Assembly: GCA_035501935.1 (NCBI GenBank)
Contig: DATJVC010000039.1
Location: 62,001 to 126,000, forward strand
Reading direction: 5' to 3'
DNA from: Gammaproteobacteria bacterium
GTDB lineage: Bacteria > Pseudomonadota > Gammaproteobacteria > JAJPIJ01
DNA: 64,000 nt
Shown: piece after piece, positions 11,259-22,501 of the stretch
Numbering within the stretch: position 1 is the first letter of the stretch
Layout: the number at the start of each line of letters is the position of its first letter
Translations under genes and position numbers: made by a program
The notes under the pieces: generated by a model
The model's database searches: none
What the model saw: the letters and a program-made list of their open reading frames with translations, nothing else
Told to the model about the DNA's origin: nothing

Positions 11259-12983
11259 CTACTCCATGGTCACTGCATTGATCTCTTCGAGGCTGGTGAT
11301 GCCGTCCATCACCTTCTTGAGCGCTGACTGGCGAATGTCCGGAATGCCTTCCTTTCGCGCTTGATCTGCGATCACAATGGCATTGGCATTTTCCATGATC
11401 AGGCGTTTCATGGCATCCGAGATAGGCATGACCTGGTAGAGGCCGGTACGTCCCTTGTAACCGCCATTGCAGGAGTCGCAACCCACCGCCTGATAAACGC
11501 GGAAGTTGGTGGAAACCTGCTGCTCGGTGAAGCCCTCCTTGATCAGGGAATCAGGCGGAATCTCGACGGGTTTCTTGCAATTGCTGCAGAGCTTGCGCGC
11601 CAATCGTTGCGCCGTGATCAGATTAATGCTGGTCGCCACCGCAAACGGGGCAATGCCCATGTCCATGAGACGGGTCAGGGTCTGCGGCGCATCGTTGGTG
11701 TGCAGCGTGGACATCACCATGTGGCCGGTTTGGGCGGCCTTCACCGCAATGCCGGCGGTGCCGAGATCACGGATCTCGCCGACCAGGATGATGTCCGGGT
11801 CCTGGCGCAGGAATGATTTCAGCGCCTTCTCGAAGGTCATGCCGGTCTTTTCATCGACCTGCACCTGATTGACGCCCGGGAGGTTGATTTCCACCGGGTC
11901 TTCGGCGGTGGAGATGTTGACGTCGATGGTATTGATGATGTTGATGCCGGAATAGAGCGACACCGTTTTGCCTGAACCCGTCGGGCCGGTCACCAGGAAC
12001 ATGCCATAAGGCTTTTTGATGTTTTCAAGAAACAGCTTCTTCTGATCTTCCTCATAACCCAGCATATCGATGTTCAACGCCGAGGCATCGGAGTTGAGGA
12101 TGCGCATCACGGTCTTTTCGCCAAACAGCGTCGGGCAGGTGCTGACGCGGAAATCGATGGCCTTGGTCTTGGAGAGTTTCAGTTTGATGCGGCCGTCCTG
12201 CGGGACGCGGCGTTCGGAAACATCCAGCCGCGACATGACCTTGATGCGGGCGGCGATCTTGCCTGCCAGCACCAGCGGCGGTTTGGCCACTTCCGACAAC
12301 TCGCCGTCAATCCGGAAGCGCACCCGGTAGTATTTTTCATAGGGCTCGAAGTGCAGGTCGGAAGCACCCTTCTTGATGGCGTCGAGCAGGCACTTGTTGA
12401 CGAATTTCACCACCGGCGCGTCGTCCACCTCGACATCCGCGCCCTGCTGCTGCGCTTCGGTGTCGACGGTTTCCAGACCCTCCAGGTCTTCGAGACCGTC
12501 GTCGGCCGTCATGTCCTTCAGACTGGTGTCGGCGGCCTCCAGCGCCTGGTCGATGGCCTTGTTGAGTTTGTCCTCCTCAACCAGCACCGCCTCGGTGGTG
12601 CTGCCGCCGACGCTGAAACGGATCTCGTCCAGCGCCTTGAGGTTGGTCGGATCGGAGACGGCAATGAAAAGCCGGTTGCCGCGCTTGAAGATGGGCAGCG
12701 CGTGATTGCGGCGGATGATTTCTTCCTTGACGAGCTTGACCACGTCCTGATCGATGTCGAGCATGCCGATATCGAGCAGTGGCACGCCGAACTCCACTGA
12801 AGCGGCCATGGCGATGTCCTTGGCGGCGGCCAGCTTCTGTTCGACGAGGTAGGAAACCAGCGGCACCTTTTTTTCCAGCGAGGTCTGAAAGGCGCCAACC
12901 GCTGCCGGTTCGGCAATCAAGCCGTCCAGCACCAGCCTGCGCGCCAAACCCGTCAGTGGAATTTTAGTGTTCGGTACGGCCAT
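11259..12983 (-). CDS. pilB: Type IV pilus assembly ATPase PilB
   Basis: A 574-residue GspE/PilB extension ATPase. It has an N-terminal T2SSE_N-type domain, the Walker A motif GPTGSGKTVSLY, the Asp box with AEDPVEINLPGVNQVQV, the Walker B region DPDIILVGEIRD, the His box AAQTGHMVMSTLHTND, and a tetracysteine zinc site (CSNC, CDSC). The start is set at ATG 12983 (MAVPNTKIPL); an AGGAG sequence lies upstream and the in-frame extension to 13049 has no similarity. No pilA major pilin gene is adjacent, unlike in pseudomonads. Confidence 0.96.
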   Translation of the reverse strand: MAVPNTKIPLTGLARRLVLDGLIAEPAAVGAFQTSLEKKVPLVSYLVEQKLAAAKDIAMAASVEFGVPLLDIGMLDIDQDVVKLVKEEIIRRNHALPIFKRGNRLFIAVSDPTNLKALDEIRFSVGGSTTEAVLVEEDKLNKAIDQALEAADTSLKDMTADDGLEDLEGLETVDTEAQQQGADVEVDDAPVVKFVNKCLLDAIKKGASDLHFEPYEKYYRVRFRIDGELSEVAKPPLVLAGKIAARIKVMSRLDVSERRVPQDGRIKLKLSKTKAIDFRVSTCPTLFGEKTVMRILNSDASALNIDMLGYEEDQKKLFLENIKKPYGMFLVTGPTGSGKTVSLYSGINIINTIDVNISTAEDPVEINLPGVNQVQVDEKTGMTFEKALKSFLRQDPDIILVGEIRDLGTAGIAVKAAQTGHMVMSTLHTNDAPQTLTRLMDMGIAPFAVATSINLITAQRLARKLCSNCKKPVEIPPDSLIKEGFTEQQVSTNFRVYQAVGCDSCNGGYKGRTGLYQVMPISDAMKRLIMENANAIVIADQARKEGIPDIRQSALKKVMDGITSLEEINAVTME

Positions 12984-13111
12984 AGCCTTTGATGTCTCCT
13001 GCAACTGCCGCTTTCCGGGCAGTCGATTCCCCCTATTGATTATAGACAAATCGTAGATGAAATGAAGCTAAATAGCCAATATTCCTGACTATTTCCCCAC
13101 CAGGGACGGGC

Positions 13112-13324
13112 CTAACCGCCGGCGAGACGCAAAACCATGCGTACAATCAATACCATGGTCAGCACGAAGATCGCCGTACCTATCAGACCGGCGACGACAA
13201 ACCGCCCCGGACTGCCCCCGGTAAAATCGCGTTCCCGATTTTTGGCACTTTGCACGCCGAATCCGGCCGCGAGCACGCTCTTCATGGTCTGCAGCAAACC
13301 GGGATGGGATCCGGGAGAAGTCAT
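13112..13324 (-). CDS. DUF2970 family small membrane protein
   Basis: A 70-residue protein with a DUF2970 signature: SVLAAGFGVQSAKNRERDF followed by one C-terminal membrane helix (FVVAGLIGTAIFVLTMVLIV). Its function is unknown, although the family is widespread in proteobacteria as small inner-membrane proteins. I chose ATG 13324; the ATG at 13378 adds a segment outside the family. It is the gene upstream of pilB on the same strand, with about 130 bp between. Confidence 0.75.
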   Translation of the reverse strand: MTSPGSHPGLLQTMKSVLAAGFGVQSAKNRERDFTGGSPGRFVVAGLIGTAIFVLTMVLIVRMVLRLAGG

Positions 13325-13428
13325 TGATGGCCGCCTTTCTGGTTGATGAATACTGCCGTGAATGACCAGAATTACCATAGAATAACCATTTTGAGAAACG
13401 ATATGGCCATGATTTTTACGGGTGGTGC

Positions 13429-14193
13429 ATGATGGAAGAGAAGTTGAAACGCCTGAAGGAAGATATCGACTGCGTCTTCGAACGCGATCCGGCGGCGCGC
13501 ACGCGGCTGGAGGTGTTGCTTGCCTATCCGGGGGTGCACGCCCTGCTGCTGCATCGCGTCAGCCACTGGTTGTGGGGGCATGGGCTGAAACTGCTGGCGC
13601 GTGTCCTCTCGCACATCGGCCGGTTCCTGACCGGCGTCGAGATTCATCCCGGCGCAATCATCGGCCGCCGCTTCTTCATCGATCACGGCATGGGCGTGGT
13701 CATCGGTGAAACCTCGGAGATTGGCGACGACGTGACGCTGTATCACGGCGTGACCTTGGGCGGCACCAGTTGGCAGAAGGGCAAGCGGCACCCCACGCTG
13801 AAGGACAACGTGGTGGTGGGCGCCGGCGCCAAAATCCTGGGCCCCATCACGGTGGGCGCCAGCGCCCGCATCGGTTCGAACGCCGTGGTGGTCAAGGATG
13901 TGCCGGAGGGGGCCAGTGTGGTCGGCGTGCCGGGACATGTGGTGACGCCGCTCGTCGACAGGAGCCGTCAGCGCGAAGAAACGGCGCGACGCATCGGGTT
14001 CGATGCCTATGGCGCAACCCAGGATATGCCCGATCCCATCACCAACGCCATCAATTCCATGCTGGATCACATCCACGTCATCGAACAGCGCCTGGACGAA
14101 GCGCAGAAGCAGAAGGAGGAAGACAGCATCAAGGCCTCCACCGCCTTTGAGCCGCACAGGAAATCGGCATCCAAAGAATCGAGCGGTGATTGA
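13429..14193 (+). CDS. cysE: Serine O-acetyltransferase
   Basis: A 254-residue left-handed beta-helix acyltransferase that converts serine and acetyl-CoA to O-acetylserine for cysteine synthesis. The hexapeptide repeats run through [20 protein letters not shown], and [11 protein letters not shown] holds catalytic-site histidines. The C-terminal tail (about 180-254) is long, charged and Lys/Glu-rich, unlike the short E. coli tail that binds CysK. This matches the shorter epsC/cysE type with a variable tail. Confidence 0.93.
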   Translation: MMEEKLKRLKEDIDCVFERDPAARTRLEVLLAYPGVHALLLHRVSHWLWGHGLKLLARVLSHIGRFLTGVEIHPGAIIGRRFFIDHGMGVVIGETSEIGDDVTLYHGVTLGGTSWQKGKRHPTLKDNVVVGAGAKILGPITVGASARIGSNAVVVKDVPEGASVVGVPGHVVTPLVDRSRQREETARRIGFDAYGATQDMPDPITNAINSMLDHIHVIEQRLDEAQKQKEEDSIKASTAFEPHRKSASKESSGD

Positions 14194-14203
14194 CGGCCCC
14201 GGC

Positions 14204-14241
14204 TTGCGCGGCGCGGCAAGAGGGGCTACTATCGCGCCCCT
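14204..14241 (+). promoter_or_regulatory. Candidate sigma-70 promoter for rpmE
   Basis: TTGCGC at 14204-14209 and TACTAT at 14227-14232 are separated by 17 bp, and the rpmE start is 76 bp from the -10 box. A short stem AGGGGC/GCCCCT followed by TTTATA overlaps it and could weakly end cysE transcription. This is read by eye from consensus only. Confidence 0.4.
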
Positions 14242-14307
14242 TTATAGGCCGGCGGCTCAAGCGCAGCCATGCCGGCCCTGTGCAGAAATCCCAAGGATTT
14301 TATTGAC

Positions 14308-14514
14308 ATGAAACCCGACATTCATCCCGCCTACGCCGAGGTCACGGTAACGTGCAGTTGCGGCAACACCTTCAAGACCGGCTCCACCGCCGGCAAGGAC
14401 ATCCATGTCGATGTGTGTTCCGCCTGCCATCCGTTCTACACCGGCAAGCAGAAACTGGTCGACACCGCCGGCCGTGTCGACAAGTTCCGCAAGAAATACG
14501 GCATCAAAAAGTAG
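14308..14514 (+). CDS. rpmE: 50S ribosomal protein L31
   Basis: A 68-residue L31 of the zinc-binding (C+) type: CSCG with C36 and C39 in [11 protein letters not shown] forms the ribbon. It binds at the bridge between ribosomal subunits. AAGGA lies nine bases before ATG 14308; the in-frame start at 14269 gives a non-family leader. Confidence 0.97.
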   Translation: MKPDIHPAYAEVTVTCSCGNTFKTGSTAGKDIHVDVCSACHPFYTGKQKLVDTAGRVDKFRKKYGIKK

Positions 14515-14536
14515 GAACATCCGCAAACGCGCGCAT

Positions 14537-15229
14537 TCAGATGTGAAAGCGGTAGCCGACGCCGGTCTCCGTCAGCAGGTGTCTCGGGCGGGCGGGCTCG
14601 GCCTCCAGTTTCTGCCGCAGATGGCCCATGTAAATGCGCAGATAATGGCTGCGGTCCACGTGCGACGGCCCCCAGACTTCGCGCAGCAACTGCCGGTGAG
14701 TGAGCACCTTGCCGGTATTGCGGATCAGTGTCGTGAGCAGGCGGTATTCGATGGGCGTGAGGTGTACGGGGAGGCCGGCGCGCCGCACGGCGCGGTGCGA
14801 TTGATCGATCTCCACGTCGCCAAAGCTGAATAAGGATTCGCCGGCCGTGCCGGCGGCTGCGCGACGGCGGAGCGCCGCACGGATCCGCGCCAGCAGTTCG
14901 CCGACGCTGAAAGGTTTGACCAAATAGTCATCGGCACCCTGATCCAGCGCGCGAATCTTGTCTGCTTCCTCACTGCGCGCCGAGAGCACGATGATCGGCA
15001 AATCACTCCAACCGCGCAACTCGCGAATGAAATCCAGTCCATTGCCGTCCGGAAGGCCGAGGTCGAGGATGACAAGATCCGGCTTGCGGGTGGCGGCCTC
15101 AATCAATCCTTCCTTGACGGTTTCCGATTCAAATACGCTGAGACCTTCCGCCTCAAGAGCGGTGCGGACGAAACGGCGGATCTGCCTTTCATCCTCGACC
15201 ACCACGACCACCGGGTGGTTGGTGCTCAT
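14537..15229 (-). CDS. kdpE: KdpE response regulator
   Basis: A 230-residue OmpR/PhoB-type regulator for the kdp operon. The receiver domain has an acidic pair in VVVEDE, phospho-acceptor Asp in VILDLGLPDG, and Lys in DDYLVKPFS. The C-terminal winged helix contains the LTPIEYRLL and SHYLRIYMGHLRQKLE blocks typical of KdpE. It begins at the kdpD stop (ATGA overlap) and is the last gene of the operon, so it should increase its own expression once kdp is induced. Confidence 0.96.
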   Translation of the reverse strand: MSTNHPVVVVVEDERQIRRFVRTALEAEGLSVFESETVKEGLIEAATRKPDLVILDLGLPDGNGLDFIRELRGWSDLPIIVLSARSEEADKIRALDQGADDYLVKPFSVGELLARIRAALRRRAAAGTAGESLFSFGDVEIDQSHRAVRRAGLPVHLTPIEYRLLTTLIRNTGKVLTHRQLLREVWGPSHVDRSHYLRIYMGHLRQKLEAEPARPRHLLTETGVGYRFHI

Positions 15230-17964
15230 GGATTGGCGGCCGCCGGCCGCGCCGTGGTATCGTCCTCTGTGTCCGGTGTCGGCGGCGGCGTGCCGAGCGG
15301 GAGGGTGAAGACGAAGCGGGCGCCGCCGGCACCCAGGTTCTGCGCCCGGATCCTGCCACCGTGCGCCTCGACGATTGCGCGGCAGATGGCCAGCCCCAGG
15401 CCGACGCCGGGGATCGCCGATTCCCGCTCCCCGCGGGTGAACTTGTCGAAGATGGACTCAATCTGGTCCGGCGGTATGCCCGGGCCGCTGTCCGTGATCG
15501 AAACCTCCAGTTCGGTGCCCGTCACGGCGGCGCTGACGGAGATGTCGCTGCCCGCCGGCGTATATTTGGCGGCATTCTCCAGGAGATTGCACAGCACGCG
15601 CTCGATCAGCACGCTGTCGATCTCCACCAGCGGCAGGTTCACGGGCAGCAGCACCCGCACCCGGTGGCCGGCCAGCGCACCCTGACGGGCGCGCAGGGCG
15701 GTGCCGACCACCTCCTCCAACGGCTGCCACTGGCGGTTGAGGCGCACCTCTCCCGACTGCAGCCGCGCCATGTCCAGCAGATTGTTGACGAGGTCGTTCA
15801 TGCGCAGCGCCTCGTCGCGGATCGCGACCGCCAGTTCCCGCTGGCGGACGTCGCCGGGCGGCATGGCCATTCTCAAGGTATCGGCCAGTCCCACCAGCGC
15901 CGTGAGCGGCGTGCGTAGATCGTGCGACAGCGCACCGAGCAGCGAATTGCGCAGGCGCTCGGACTCGATCCGGACCAGCGCCTGCTGGGCGATATCGACG
16001 TAATGAACGCGCTCGAGCGCAAGCGCAATCTGGGAGGCAAAGGTTTCCAGCAGGCGGTATTGTTCGGGCAGGAAGAAAGACTCCGGCCGCGCCGGTTTCA
16101 CGGCCAGCACGCCGCGCGTGCGCATCGGCGCCTTGAGCGGGAGATAGTACGCCGGCGCCCCCGCCAGGGTGTTCGTACCCAGGCCGGCGGGATGCTCATT
16201 GTCGAACACCCATTGGGCGATGCTGGCGTCGGTGGGCGCCTCGCCATCGTCACCGGCCTTTACCGGGATGAGCTTGTCATTCAGATCGGAGAGGAATATC
16301 CATGTGCCGGCCTGAAAGGTGCCCGTGATATGACGGCGCGCGATCTCGACGATCTGTACGGTGACCAGTGCCCCCGAGAGTTCACGGCCCATCTCGTACA
16401 GTGCGCTGGCGCGTCGCTCCCTGAGCATCGAGACGCGCGCCTGGTAACGCAGGTTGGCGGCGAGATTGCTGACGGTGACTGCAACGCCAAGCATGACCGC
16501 GAAGGTGACAAGATATTCGGTATCGGCGACGGTGAAGGACAGCACCGGCGGCACGAAAAAGAAGTCAAAGGCCACCACCGACAACACCGCTGCCAGGATG
16601 CCGGGATACCGGCCGAAGCGGAAGGCGGCGACGATCACCCCGAGAAAATACAGCATGATGATGTTGACCAGATGGAAATACAGTGCCAGCGGCATGGCGA
16701 GTAATGTGGTCGTGATACAGATGATGACGGCCCACAGAAAGTGCCGGGGTCGTTCCTCATCGACCGGTTCGAAGACGAAGCCCGTGTCAGCGGGACCCGT
16801 ATCCGCAGTCGCGGGTTGCGCCTTCGGTGTGGCCGCGATCACAATGACATCGATGTCGGTTGCGAGTGCGCCGAGCTGTTCCGAGAGCGGCGGACGGAAC
16901 AGTTGCGACAACCTGGAGCGGTGGCTGCGTCCGACGACGATGCGGGAGGCATTGCGGCTGCGGGCATAGCCTATGATCGCCGCGGCCATATTGTCGGCGG
17001 CCAATGTGGTGCCTTCGCCGCCCAGTTCCTGCGCCAGCCGGATCGCGTCCAGGGCCCGCTGCCGGCAGGCGCGCGTTGCGCGTTGCATGCGTGGTGTTTC
17101 CACGTACAGGGCGATCCAGTCCGCGTGCAGAATGTCCGCCAGGTGGCCAGCGTTGCGAACGATCTTCTCGGCGTCGACTTCCGGACTGATGCATACCAGC
17201 AGGCGCTCCTTGGCCTGCCACACGCTCTGTATGGCCCAATTGCTGCGGTATTCGCGCATCTGCGCGTCGACCCGATCCGCCGTACGACGCAGCGACAATT
17301 CGCGCAGCGCGATCAGATTGCCCTTGCGGAAGAAGTTCCGGATGGCGTGCCGGGCCTGTTCCGGCACGTAGACCTTGCCTTCCTTGAGTCGGCGCAGCAG
17401 TTCATCCGGCGGCAGGTCCACCAGCACCACCTCGTCGGCGTGTTCGAAGACGGTGTCAGGCAGGGTTTCGGCGACGCGTATGCCGGTGATCTGACCAACC
17501 ACGTCATTGAGGGTTTCCAGGTGCTGGACATTGAGGGTGGTGTAGACATCGATGCCGGCGTTGAGCAATTCCTCGACGTCCTGCCAGCGCTTGTGATGGC
17601 GGGATCCCGGGGCGTTCGAGTGCGCCAGCTCATCGACAAGGATCACGACAGGACGACGGGCGAGTGCACGATCGATGTCGAATTCGCCGAGATGGCGGTC
17701 ACGGTAAATGACCGAACGCGGCGGCAGACGCTCCAATCCCTGCAACAGCGCTTCCGTTTCCACGCGGCCGTGGGTTTCAACGACGCCGACGACCACGTCC
17801 AGACCCTCGTCGCGCAGGGCCCGGGCGGCGGAGAGCATGGCGTAGGTCTTGCCGACGCCGGCGCAGGCGCCGAAAAATATCTTGAGCCGCCCGCGCAGGC
17901 GCCGTTCCTCTTCCCGCTGAACCTTGCCGAGCAGTGCGTCAGGATCGGGGCGTTGATCGGTCAT
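15226..17964 (-). CDS. kdpD: KdpD osmosensitive potassium sensor histidine kinase
   Basis: A full-length 912-residue sensor. It has an N-terminal KdpD domain with Walker A (FGACAGVGKTYAML) and the DELAHSNAPGSRHHKRWQD block, then a universal-stress-like domain, four membrane helices around 405-500, a GAF-like linker, and a histidine kinase core with H in ALSHDLRTPL plus N, G1 and G2 boxes (NLLENAAKYTPAGS, DSGPGI, GVGLGLAI). It lies after kdpC with a 38-bp gap that holds an inverted repeat GTTGA-N5-TCAAC at 17993-18007. Confidence 0.97.
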   Translation of the reverse strand: MTDQRPDPDALLGKVQREEERRLRGRLKIFFGACAGVGKTYAMLSAARALRDEGLDVVVGVVETHGRVETEALLQGLERLPPRSVIYRDRHLGEFDIDRALARRPVVILVDELAHSNAPGSRHHKRWQDVEELLNAGIDVYTTLNVQHLETLNDVVGQITGIRVAETLPDTVFEHADEVVLVDLPPDELLRRLKEGKVYVPEQARHAIRNFFRKGNLIALRELSLRRTADRVDAQMREYRSNWAIQSVWQAKERLLVCISPEVDAEKIVRNAGHLADILHADWIALYVETPRMQRATRACRQRALDAIRLAQELGGEGTTLAADNMAAAIIGYARSRNASRIVVGRSHRSRLSQLFRPPLSEQLGALATDIDVIVIAATPKAQPATADTGPADTGFVFEPVDEERPRHFLWAVIICITTTLLAMPLALYFHLVNIIMLYFLGVIVAAFRFGRYPGILAAVLSVVAFDFFFVPPVLSFTVADTEYLVTFAVMLGVAVTVSNLAANLRYQARVSMLRERRASALYEMGRELSGALVTVQIVEIARRHITGTFQAGTWIFLSDLNDKLIPVKAGDDGEAPTDASIAQWVFDNEHPAGLGTNTLAGAPAYYLPLKAPMRTRGVLAVKPARPESFFLPEQYRLLETFASQIALALERVHYVDIAQQALVRIESERLRNSLLGALSHDLRTPLTALVGLADTLRMAMPPGDVRQRELAVAIRDEALRMNDLVNNLLDMARLQSGEVRLNRQWQPLEEVVGTALRARQGALAGHRVRVLLPVNLPLVEIDSVLIERVLCNLLENAAKYTPAGSDISVSAAVTGTELEVSITDSGPGIPPDQIESIFDKFTRGERESAIPGVGLGLAICRAIVEAHGGRIRAQNLGAGGARFVFTLPLGTPPPTPDTEDDTTARPAAANP

Positions 17965-18002
17965 TGCCGCCGCCGCAAAGAACTCCTAAGTGGTTGACTT
18001 GA

Positions 18003-18575
18003 TCAACGCATCTCATCAAGGGCGAGATTAAGCAAAAGCACGTTCACCCGCGCTTCGCCAAAGATACCCCATTGCCGCGGCTCTGTGTACTGCGCGACCA
18101 GCACGCGCACCCGATCCGGGGAAAGATTTCTCGCCCTGGCCACGCGATCGATTTGATATGCCGCCGCCGCCGGGCTGACATGCGGGTCGAGCCCGCTGCC
18201 CGACGCGGTCACCAGATCGACCGGGACGGGCCCCTGCTGATCGGGATGAGCCTGCTTCAGCGCCTCAATCCGGGCCTTGACGCCGTCGAGCAGCGCCGGA
18301 TTGAGCGGACCGAGGTTGGAACCGCTCGATGAAGCGGCGTTGTAGGGATACGGCCCGGTGGCTGAGGGGCGGCTCCAGAAGTATCGGGGACCGCTGAAGT
18401 TCTGGCCGATCAGTTCAGAACCGACCACCTTGCCGTCCTTTTCGATCAGGCTGCCTCTTGCCTGATGGGGGAACAGTACCTGGCCGAGGCCGGTCACCAG
18501 CAGCGGGTAAATGACGCCGGTAATCAGGCTGAGCAGCAGGAGCAGCAGTAATGCGGGGCGGATTTCTCTGAGCAT
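18003..18575 (-). CDS. kdpC: K+-transporting ATPase subunit C
   Basis: A 190-residue KdpC with one N-terminal membrane helix (about 8-30) and a periplasmic domain containing the family blocks [26 protein letters not shown] and [12 protein letters not shown]. KdpC stabilises the KdpFABC complex and assists ATP binding by KdpB. It is 13 bp after kdpB in the same operon. Confidence 0.97.
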   Translation of the reverse strand: MLREIRPALLLLLLLSLITGVIYPLLVTGLGQVLFPHQARGSLIEKDGKVVGSELIGQNFSGPRYFWSRPSATGPYPYNAASSSGSNLGPLNPALLDGVKARIEALKQAHPDQQGPVPVDLVTASGSGLDPHVSPAAAAYQIDRVARARNLSPDRVRVLVAQYTEPRQWGIFGEARVNVLLLNLALDEMR

Positions 18576-18588
18576 ATTTGCGTCTCCC

Positions 18589-20670
18589 TCAAACGAGTCC
18601 CAAAACCACCAGCATGACGTCGATCAGCTTGATGCCGATAAACGGAACAATGATGCCGCCGACGCCGTAGATGAGCAGATTGTTGCGCAACAGGGTCGCC
18701 ACGCCGATGGGCTTGTATTTCGTGCCCTTGAGCGCCAGCGGAATGAGGGCGACGATGATGAGCGCGTTGAAGATGACCGCCGACAGCACCGCCGATGAAG
18801 GACTGGCGAGATGCATGACGTTGAGGGCGTTGAGCACCGGGTAGGTGCTGGCAAACATGGCGGGGATGATGGCGAAGTACTTGGCGACGTCGTTGGCGAT
18901 GCTGAAGGTCGTGAGCGAGCCGCGCGTCATCAGCATCTGCTTGCCGATCTCGACCACCTCGATCAGTTTGGTGGGGTTGGAATCGAGATCCACCATGTTG
19001 CCCGCCTCCTTGGCCGCCTGTGTGCCGCTGTGCATGGCCACGGCCACGTCGGCCTGCGCCAGCGCCGGCGCGTCATTGGTGCCGTCGCCGGTCATCGCCA
19101 CCAGCAGGCCCCGCGCCTGATGCTCGCGGATCAATTTCAGCTTGGCCTCCGGCGTGGCCTCGGCGAGAAAATCATCGACGCCCGCCTCGGCGGCGATGGC
19201 GGCCGCGGTCAGCCGGTTGTCGCCGGTGATCATGACGGTCTTGATGCCCATGCGGCGCAGTTCGGCGAAGCGCTCCTTGATGCCGCCCTTGACGATGTCC
19301 TTGAGTTCTATCGTGCCCAGTACCTGCGCGCCGTCCGCCACCACCAGCGGCGTCGAACCGCGGCGCGAGAGGGTATCGACAACGGTTTCCACCTCGGCTG
19401 GAAAATGACCGCCCAGCGACTCGACGTGCTTGCGCACGGCCTCGGGCGCGCCCTTGCGCACCTGGCGTTCGCCCATGTTGATGCCGCTCATGCGGGTGTG
19501 GGCGCTGAACGGTACGAAGGTGCCGCCCAGGGACTGCATGTAGCGCTCGCGCAGGTTGAAGCGCTGTTTCGCCAGTACCACGATGCTGCGGCCTTCCGGC
19601 GTTTCGTCGGCGAGCGAGGAAAGCTGCGCCGCGTCGGCCAGATCTTTTTCGCTCACCCCGCTCACGGGCAGAAAGGCGGCGGCCTGGCGGTTGCCGAGCG
19701 TGATGGTGCCGGTCTTGTCGAGCAGCAGCACGTCGACGTCGCCCGCGGCCTCGATGGCCCGCCCCGAATTGGCGATGACGTTATGCTGGAGCATGCGGCC
19801 CATGCCGGCAATGCCGATGGCGGAGAGCAGGGCGCCGATGGTAGTGGGGATGAGGCATACCAGCAGCGCCACCAGCACCGTGACCGTGACGGCTGTGCCC
19901 GTCCCGGTGACGTTGACGCTGAACACCGAATAGGGCAGCAGGGTGACCGTGGCCAGCAGGAAGATGATGGTCAGGACCACCAGCAGGATGGTCAACGCAA
20001 TCTCGTTCGGGGTGCGCTGGCGCCTGGCGCTCTCGACCATGTGGATCATCCGGTCGAGGAACGCCTCGCCCGGGTTGACCGTGATGCGAATGATGATCCA
20101 GTCGGACAGCACGCGCGTACCGCCGGTGACGGCGGAAAAATCGCCGCCCGATTCGCGGATGACCGGCGCCGATTCGCCGGTGATGGCGCTCTCGTCCACC
20201 GAGGCCACGCCCTTGATCACCTCGCCGTCGCCGGGAATCACGTGGCCCGCCTCCACCAGCACGATGTCTCCCCGGCGCAATTCGCCGGCGGGCACCGTCC
20301 ACCATTTGGCTGCGGGATCCGGGTCCTTGAGTTTCTTCGCCCAGATCTCTTTTCGCACGCCGCGCATGGCGGCCGCCTGGGCCTTGCTGCGCCCCTCGGC
20401 GAGCGCCTCGGCGAAATTGCCGAACAGGACGGTGAACCACAGCCACAGGGAAATGGCCAGAATGAAGCCGGCGGGCGCCTCGCCGTGTCCGCCGAGGGCC
20501 TGCACGAACAATATCGTGGTCAGGATGCTGCCGACAAAGACGACAAACATCACCGGGTTGCGGATCTGCTCGCGCGGCGCGAGTTTTTTGAAGGCATCGA
20601 TGAGCGCCGCCCGGACGAGTTGGGGGTCGAACAGCGGTAGTCCCACAGATTTGCGTGTCTTGAGCTTCAT
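18589..20670 (-). CDS. kdpB: K+-transporting P-type ATPase subunit B
   Basis: A 693-residue P1A-type ATPase that energises KdpA. The phosphorylation motif [11 protein letters not shown] is present, with the Kdp-type actuator sequence [12 protein letters not shown], and the hinge and P domain [19 protein letters not shown]. No metal-binding N-terminal domain is present, as expected for Kdp. It lies in the inner membrane and follows kdpA after 25 bp. Confidence 0.98.
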   Translation of the reverse strand: MKLKTRKSVGLPLFDPQLVRAALIDAFKKLAPREQIRNPVMFVVFVGSILTTILFVQALGGHGEAPAGFILAISLWLWFTVLFGNFAEALAEGRSKAQAAAMRGVRKEIWAKKLKDPDPAAKWWTVPAGELRRGDIVLVEAGHVIPGDGEVIKGVASVDESAITGESAPVIRESGGDFSAVTGGTRVLSDWIIIRITVNPGEAFLDRMIHMVESARRQRTPNEIALTILLVVLTIIFLLATVTLLPYSVFSVNVTGTGTAVTVTVLVALLVCLIPTTIGALLSAIGIAGMGRMLQHNVIANSGRAIEAAGDVDVLLLDKTGTITLGNRQAAAFLPVSGVSEKDLADAAQLSSLADETPEGRSIVVLAKQRFNLRERYMQSLGGTFVPFSAHTRMSGINMGERQVRKGAPEAVRKHVESLGGHFPAEVETVVDTLSRRGSTPLVVADGAQVLGTIELKDIVKGGIKERFAELRRMGIKTVMITGDNRLTAAAIAAEAGVDDFLAEATPEAKLKLIREHQARGLLVAMTGDGTNDAPALAQADVAVAMHSGTQAAKEAGNMVDLDSNPTKLIEVVEIGKQMLMTRGSLTTFSIANDVAKYFAIIPAMFASTYPVLNALNVMHLASPSSAVLSAVIFNALIIVALIPLALKGTKYKPIGVATLLRNNLLIYGVGGIIVPFIGIKLIDVMLVVLGLV

Positions 20671-20695
20671 CAGCTTGTCTCCAGGCAGCGGCGCG

Positions 20696-22501
20696 TCAGT
20701 GCGCGCCCATCATCATCAGGTGTTCAACGATCGGCCCCAGCGCCAGCGCCGGGACAAAGGTCAGGGCGGCCACCAGAAACACGGTGCCGATGAGCAGCGC
20801 GACAAACAGCGGGCCGTGGGTCGGCAGCGTGCCGACGCCCGCGGGGATGCGCTTCTTGGCGGCCATCGAACCGGCGATGGCGAGCACCGGCACGATGATC
20901 CAGTAGCGGCCGAACCACATGGCCACGCCCAGCCACAGGTTGTAGAAGGGCGTATTGGCGCCGAGGCCGGCGAAGGCGCTGCCGTTGTTGTTGGCGGCCG
21001 AGGAGAAGGCATACAGGATTTCGCTGAAGCCATGCGCTCCCGGGTTGGCAATACCGGCCCGCCCCTGCGCGGCGAGCACGGCGATGGCGGTCCCGACCAG
21101 CACCAAGAAAGGGGTGATCAGGATCGCTATCGAGGCCATCTTCATCTCGTAGGCCTCGAGCTTCTTGCCCAGGTACTCCGGCGTGCGGCCGATCATGAGC
21201 CCGGCGACGAACACGGCGATGATGGCGAGCATCAGCATGCCGTAAAGTCCGGAGCCGACCCCGCCGAACACGACCTCGCCGAACTGCATGTTCAACATCG
21301 GCACCAGACCGCCGAGCGGGGTGTAGGAGTCGTGCATGGAGTTCACCGAGCCGTTTGAGGCGGACGTGGTCGCCGCGGCCCACAGTGCCGAGTTGGCGAT
21401 GCCGAAGCGCGTCTCCTTGCCTTCCATGTTGCCGCCGGCCTGCAGCACACTGGCGCCCTGATCGGCACCGAGGGCGGTGAGCGCCGGGTTGCCCTGCTGC
21501 TCGTAGTAGGTCACGACACCGGTCATGAAGACGAAGATCACCAGCATCGCCGCGAGGACCGCCCAACCCTGGCGCGTATCGCCGACCATCTGACCGAAGG
21601 TGTAGCACAGCGCCGCGGCAATGAGCAGGATGGCCTCCATCTCCAGGAAATTGGAGAGCGGCGTCGGGTTCTCATAGGGATGCGCCGAGTTGACGTTGAA
21701 ATAGCCGCCGCCGTTGGTGCCGAGTTGCTTGATGGCGATCTGCGAGGCGACCGGCCCCATGGGCAGGGTCTGTTCCTTGACGGTGACCGTCTCCGTGACC
21801 GGGTTGCCCTTGGCATCCTTGACCGGCTGGCCGGCCGCGTCGTTTTTCGGCTGTTCGTAGCTTACCGGCTCGGTCAGCGCGACGGTTTTATAGGCGTCGA
21901 AATTCTGCAGCATGCCCTGGCTGACCAGTGCCAGCGCCAGCACGAGCGACAGCGGCAGCAGGATGTAGAGCGTGCAGCGGGTGAGATCGACCCAAAAATT
22001 GCCGATGTACGGCGCCGTATGCCGCGCGAAACCGCGGATGAGGGCGATGAGAACAACGATGCCGGTCGCCGCGGAGAGGAAATTCTGCACCGCCAGGCCC
22101 AGCATCTGCGTGAGATAACTCATGGTCGTCTCGCCGCCGTAACCCTGCCAATTGGTATTGGTGGCGAAGCTGACCGCGGTGTTGAAAGACGAATCCGGGC
22201 TGACCGCGCCCATCGCCGCCGGGTTGAGCGGCAGCATCCCTTGCAGGCGCTGCAGCGCATAGACGGCGAGGAAGCCGAGCAAATTGAAAACGAGCACCGC
22301 CACGGTGTATTGCGTCCAGGTCATCTCCCTGCCGGCGTTGACGCCGCAGAGGCGATAGATGCAGCGCTCGAAGGGTCCGCCCCATCGCGTGACGCGCGAT
22401 TTGCCTTCGAACACCCGCGCCATATAGGCGCCGAGCGGCTTCACGCAGGCCAGCAGCACGGCGACGTACAGGACGAATTGGAGAACGGTGGAGGCGGTCA
22501 C
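20696..22501 (-). CDS. kdpA: K+-transporting ATPase subunit A
   Basis: A 601-residue channel-like subunit with the four pseudo-repeats of the SKT superfamily. Filter-type segments are visible, such as [17 protein letters not shown] and [20 protein letters not shown]. It selects K+ at micromolar concentration. The start codon is GTG at 22501, overlapping the kdpF stop as GTGA, which indicates translational coupling. Confidence 0.98.
   Translation of the reverse strand: MTASTVLQFVLYVAVLLACVKPLGAYMARVFEGKSRVTRWGGPFERCIYRLCGVNAGREMTWTQYTVAVLVFNLLGFLAVYALQRLQGMLPLNPAAMGAVSPDSSFNTAVSFATNTNWQGYGGETTMSYLTQMLGLAVQNFLSAATGIVVLIALIRGFARHTAPYIGNFWVDLTRCTLYILLPLSLVLALALVSQGMLQNFDAYKTVALTEPVSYEQPKNDAAGQPVKDAKGNPVTETVTVKEQTLPMGPVASQIAIKQLGTNGGGYFNVNSAHPYENPTPLSNFLEMEAILLIAAALCYTFGQMVGDTRQGWAVLAAMLVIFVFMTGVVTYYEQQGNPALTALGADQGASVLQAGGNMEGKETRFGIANSALWAAATTSASNGSVNSMHDSYTPLGGLVPMLNMQFGEVVFGGVGSGLYGMLMLAIIAVFVAGLMIGRTPEYLGKKLEAYEMKMASIAILITPFLVLVGTAIAVLAAQGRAGIANPGAHGFSEILYAFSSAANNNGSAFAGLGANTPFYNLWLGVAMWFGRYWIIVPVLAIAGSMAAKKRIPAGVGTLPTHGPLFVALLIGTVFLVAALTFVPALALGPIVEHLMMMGAH

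Noticed and set aside
17993-18007. GTTGA-N5-TCAAC between kdpC and kdpD as a second FNR box
   Set aside because: The half-site spacing is one base short of the consensus and the position is inside the operon; more likely chance or a weak RNA stem.
18811-20640. A 609-residue plus-strand ORF opposite kdpB
   Set aside because: Shadow of a GC-rich conserved gene; the translation is His/Arg/Gly-rich without domains, while kdpB has all P-type ATPase motifs.
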